DNA from: an uncultured Alphaproteobacteria bacterium
Lineage (GTDB): Bacteria > Pseudomonadota > Alphaproteobacteria > Rs-D84
Reading direction: 5' to 3'
DNA: 64,000 bases
Assembly: GCA_947175875.1 (NCBI GenBank)
Contig: CAMWON010000003.1
Location: 1-64,000, forward strand
The notes under the pieces were generated by a model that did no database searches, was not told the origin of the DNA, and saw only the letters and a list, made by a program, of their open reading frames with translations. The translations under genes and the position numbers were made by a program. This document shows, piece after piece, positions 63,025 through 64,000 of the stretch. Position 1 is the first letter of the stretch, and the number at the start of each line of letters is the position of its first letter.

Positions 63025-63845
63025 AAAGAGCTTATATTTTAGTGTTAATATGTATTTTTATGTCCAGCTGTGCATCACCAAGTGCAACATTAGAAACATC
63101 AAAGGACCCCGTTGAAATAATAAAAGCTTATAAAAAATATCCTACAGCATCAGATTGTTCTCAGGCCAAAACTGACATATACCTTTCTCCACTTACGGTT
63201 GTGGGGACACTTGGATTGGGAGCGCCTTTCTTATTAGGAAGCCTGAATACATTACGATTATGTAATACATTATCTGAGCCGGGCACAAAATTCTCATGCA
63301 TTACTGGCGATAGTTCTGATGATTGCATATTATGGCGCAGAAATACCCCTGATTCTGATGTTGGCTATTTTGACTATAAGCGCTTCTTGCCAAATAATAG
63401 TTTAATAAAAACGGATGACGATTTTAAAAAGCTTGTGTCATATTATAATGATAATATTACTCAATGTAACAAAATGTCCGACAAGACTAGTGAGGAAAAG
63501 GAAGCTTGTAAAGAGACAGTCGCAAACAATACTCGGACTTTAGCAGTTTCGAAAGTACATTGCAGTATGTTATACACAGAGGAATACCATGAAAAACTGC
63601 AAGAAACAGCTAAGTGGTACAATTGGGCAATAAATCACGACCCAAATGAAGCAGTAAGGGTAGTACAGTATTATGCGCAAACAGTAAGCGAATGGAATAG
63701 TTCTAAATTTTATTACCGTCCAGTCAGAAGTAAAAGCGAAGCATTAAAAGAAACTCAGGATTCCCTAACTGCATTTGCCGAGGAGCACTTTTGCACAATC
63801 GATAACTGGAAACAGGATTTAAAAAAGCTGGGGGCACGGATGTAA
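63021..63845 (+). CDS. Lipoprotein of the tRNA-Asn island
   Basis: A 274-residue lipoprotein precursor: signal KRAYILVLICIFMSSC with lipobox MSSC. A hydrophobic stretch near residue 58-75 (LTVVGTLGLGAPFLLGSL) could re-enter the membrane. Several Cys follow. No family recognised. AT-rich, like the rest of the element, so probably cargo. Confidence 0.75.
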   Translation: MKRAYILVLICIFMSSCASPSATLETSKDPVEIIKAYKKYPTASDCSQAKTDIYLSPLTVVGTLGLGAPFLLGSLNTLRLCNTLSEPGTKFSCITGDSSDDCILWRRNTPDSDVGYFDYKRFLPNNSLIKTDDDFKKLVSYYNDNITQCNKMSDKTSEEKEACKETVANNTRTLAVSKVHCSMLYTEEYHEKLQETAKWYNWAINHDPNEAVRVVQYYAQTVSEWNSSKFYYRPVRSKSEALKETQDSLTAFAEEHFCTIDNWKQDLKKLGARM

Positions 63846-63856
63846 CGCACGTGTAC

Positions 63857-64000
63857 TTAGTCGTTTTTGACTGAATATACTGTAGATAATAAGTTGGGGA
63901 TATTTTTTGCGTTCGATAAGTTATACTCCTGGGCTAATTCGCGCAAGCGTGCTTTTGCGTCATCCTTGTAGCCATTAAACATACTGGTTTGACCACAGAT
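63857..64000 (-). CDS. C-terminal part of a minus-strand protein (partial)
   Basis: An open frame runs from the window edge to a stop at 63857, giving 47 residues ending LLSTVYSVKND, with a charged helical segment (YKDDAKARLRELAQEY). It converges with the lipoprotein gene. An internal ATG exists, but the frame is open to the edge. Confidence 0.5.
   Translation of the reverse strand: MCGQTSMFNGYKDDAKARLRELAQEYNLSNAKNIPNLLSTVYSVKND

Overview
The window looks like part of a chromosome from an uncultured, probably host-associated (gut-type) alphaproteobacterium. The evidence is a frr-uppS-cdsA-rseP-bamA cluster, a short RNase E/G, FabI, RNase PH, LigA, Cys-rich secreted GYYG proteins, many small lipoproteins, a CDP-deoxysugar/LicD surface-glycan locus and short palindromic repeats of a type common in host-associated alphaproteobacteria. 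The species assignment is inference.

Layout. 1-11180 is the late region of a T7-like podoviral prophage (capsid, two tail tubular proteins, tail-fibre N-terminus, terminase, portal, small proteins). Its large terminase is split into an ATPase half and a nuclease half by an antisense block carrying dnaB, a double-HTH regulator and an unknown gene. 11220-29448 is core genome: recG, an M48 protease, rph, a flippase-like membrane protein, RNase E/G, two tRNAs, the frr-to-bamA operon, two VirB8-like proteins and yraN. 29518-45000 is a surface-glycan island: two divergent operons flank a 107-bp invertible-promoter element, with PRTase-HAD and acyltransferase-GT8 fusions, an RfbF/RfbG pathway and an Mpi-like serine recombinase. 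45000-59200 is mixed housekeeping and envelope genes (ackA, lrgAB, TatD, tcdA, ligA, fabI) plus a large coiled-coil protein. 59296-64000 is an integrated element next to tRNA-Asn with an excisionase-like protein, a tyrosine integrase, a second Mpi-like recombinase and a lipoprotein.

The main discovery is a family of six structured RNAs (14690, 14948, 19244, 19509 on +; 45243 and 56236 on -), most of them about 170 nt. Each has its own sigma70-like promoter placed so that transcription starts at the first hairpin. Each shares one architecture: P1, P2, pseudoknot strand, P3, a three-strand switch, two hairpins and an intrinsic terminator. Two long-range pairings covary across all six. Four members form two tandem pairs, each followed by a paralogous tiny ORF (58 and 46 aa). 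The other two precede Cys-rich secreted protein genes. I do not recognise the family.

The second notable system is a probable phase switch. Two 19-bp perfect inverted repeats enclose a near-consensus promoter (TTGACA-N17-TATAGT) between opposing glycan operons. Two Mpi-family invertase genes lie in the window, and a 15-bp copy of the site overlaps the end of one of them. Three dispersed proteins with a tail-fibre-type N-terminus, each behind a promoter-plus-terminator leader, form a third recurring theme.
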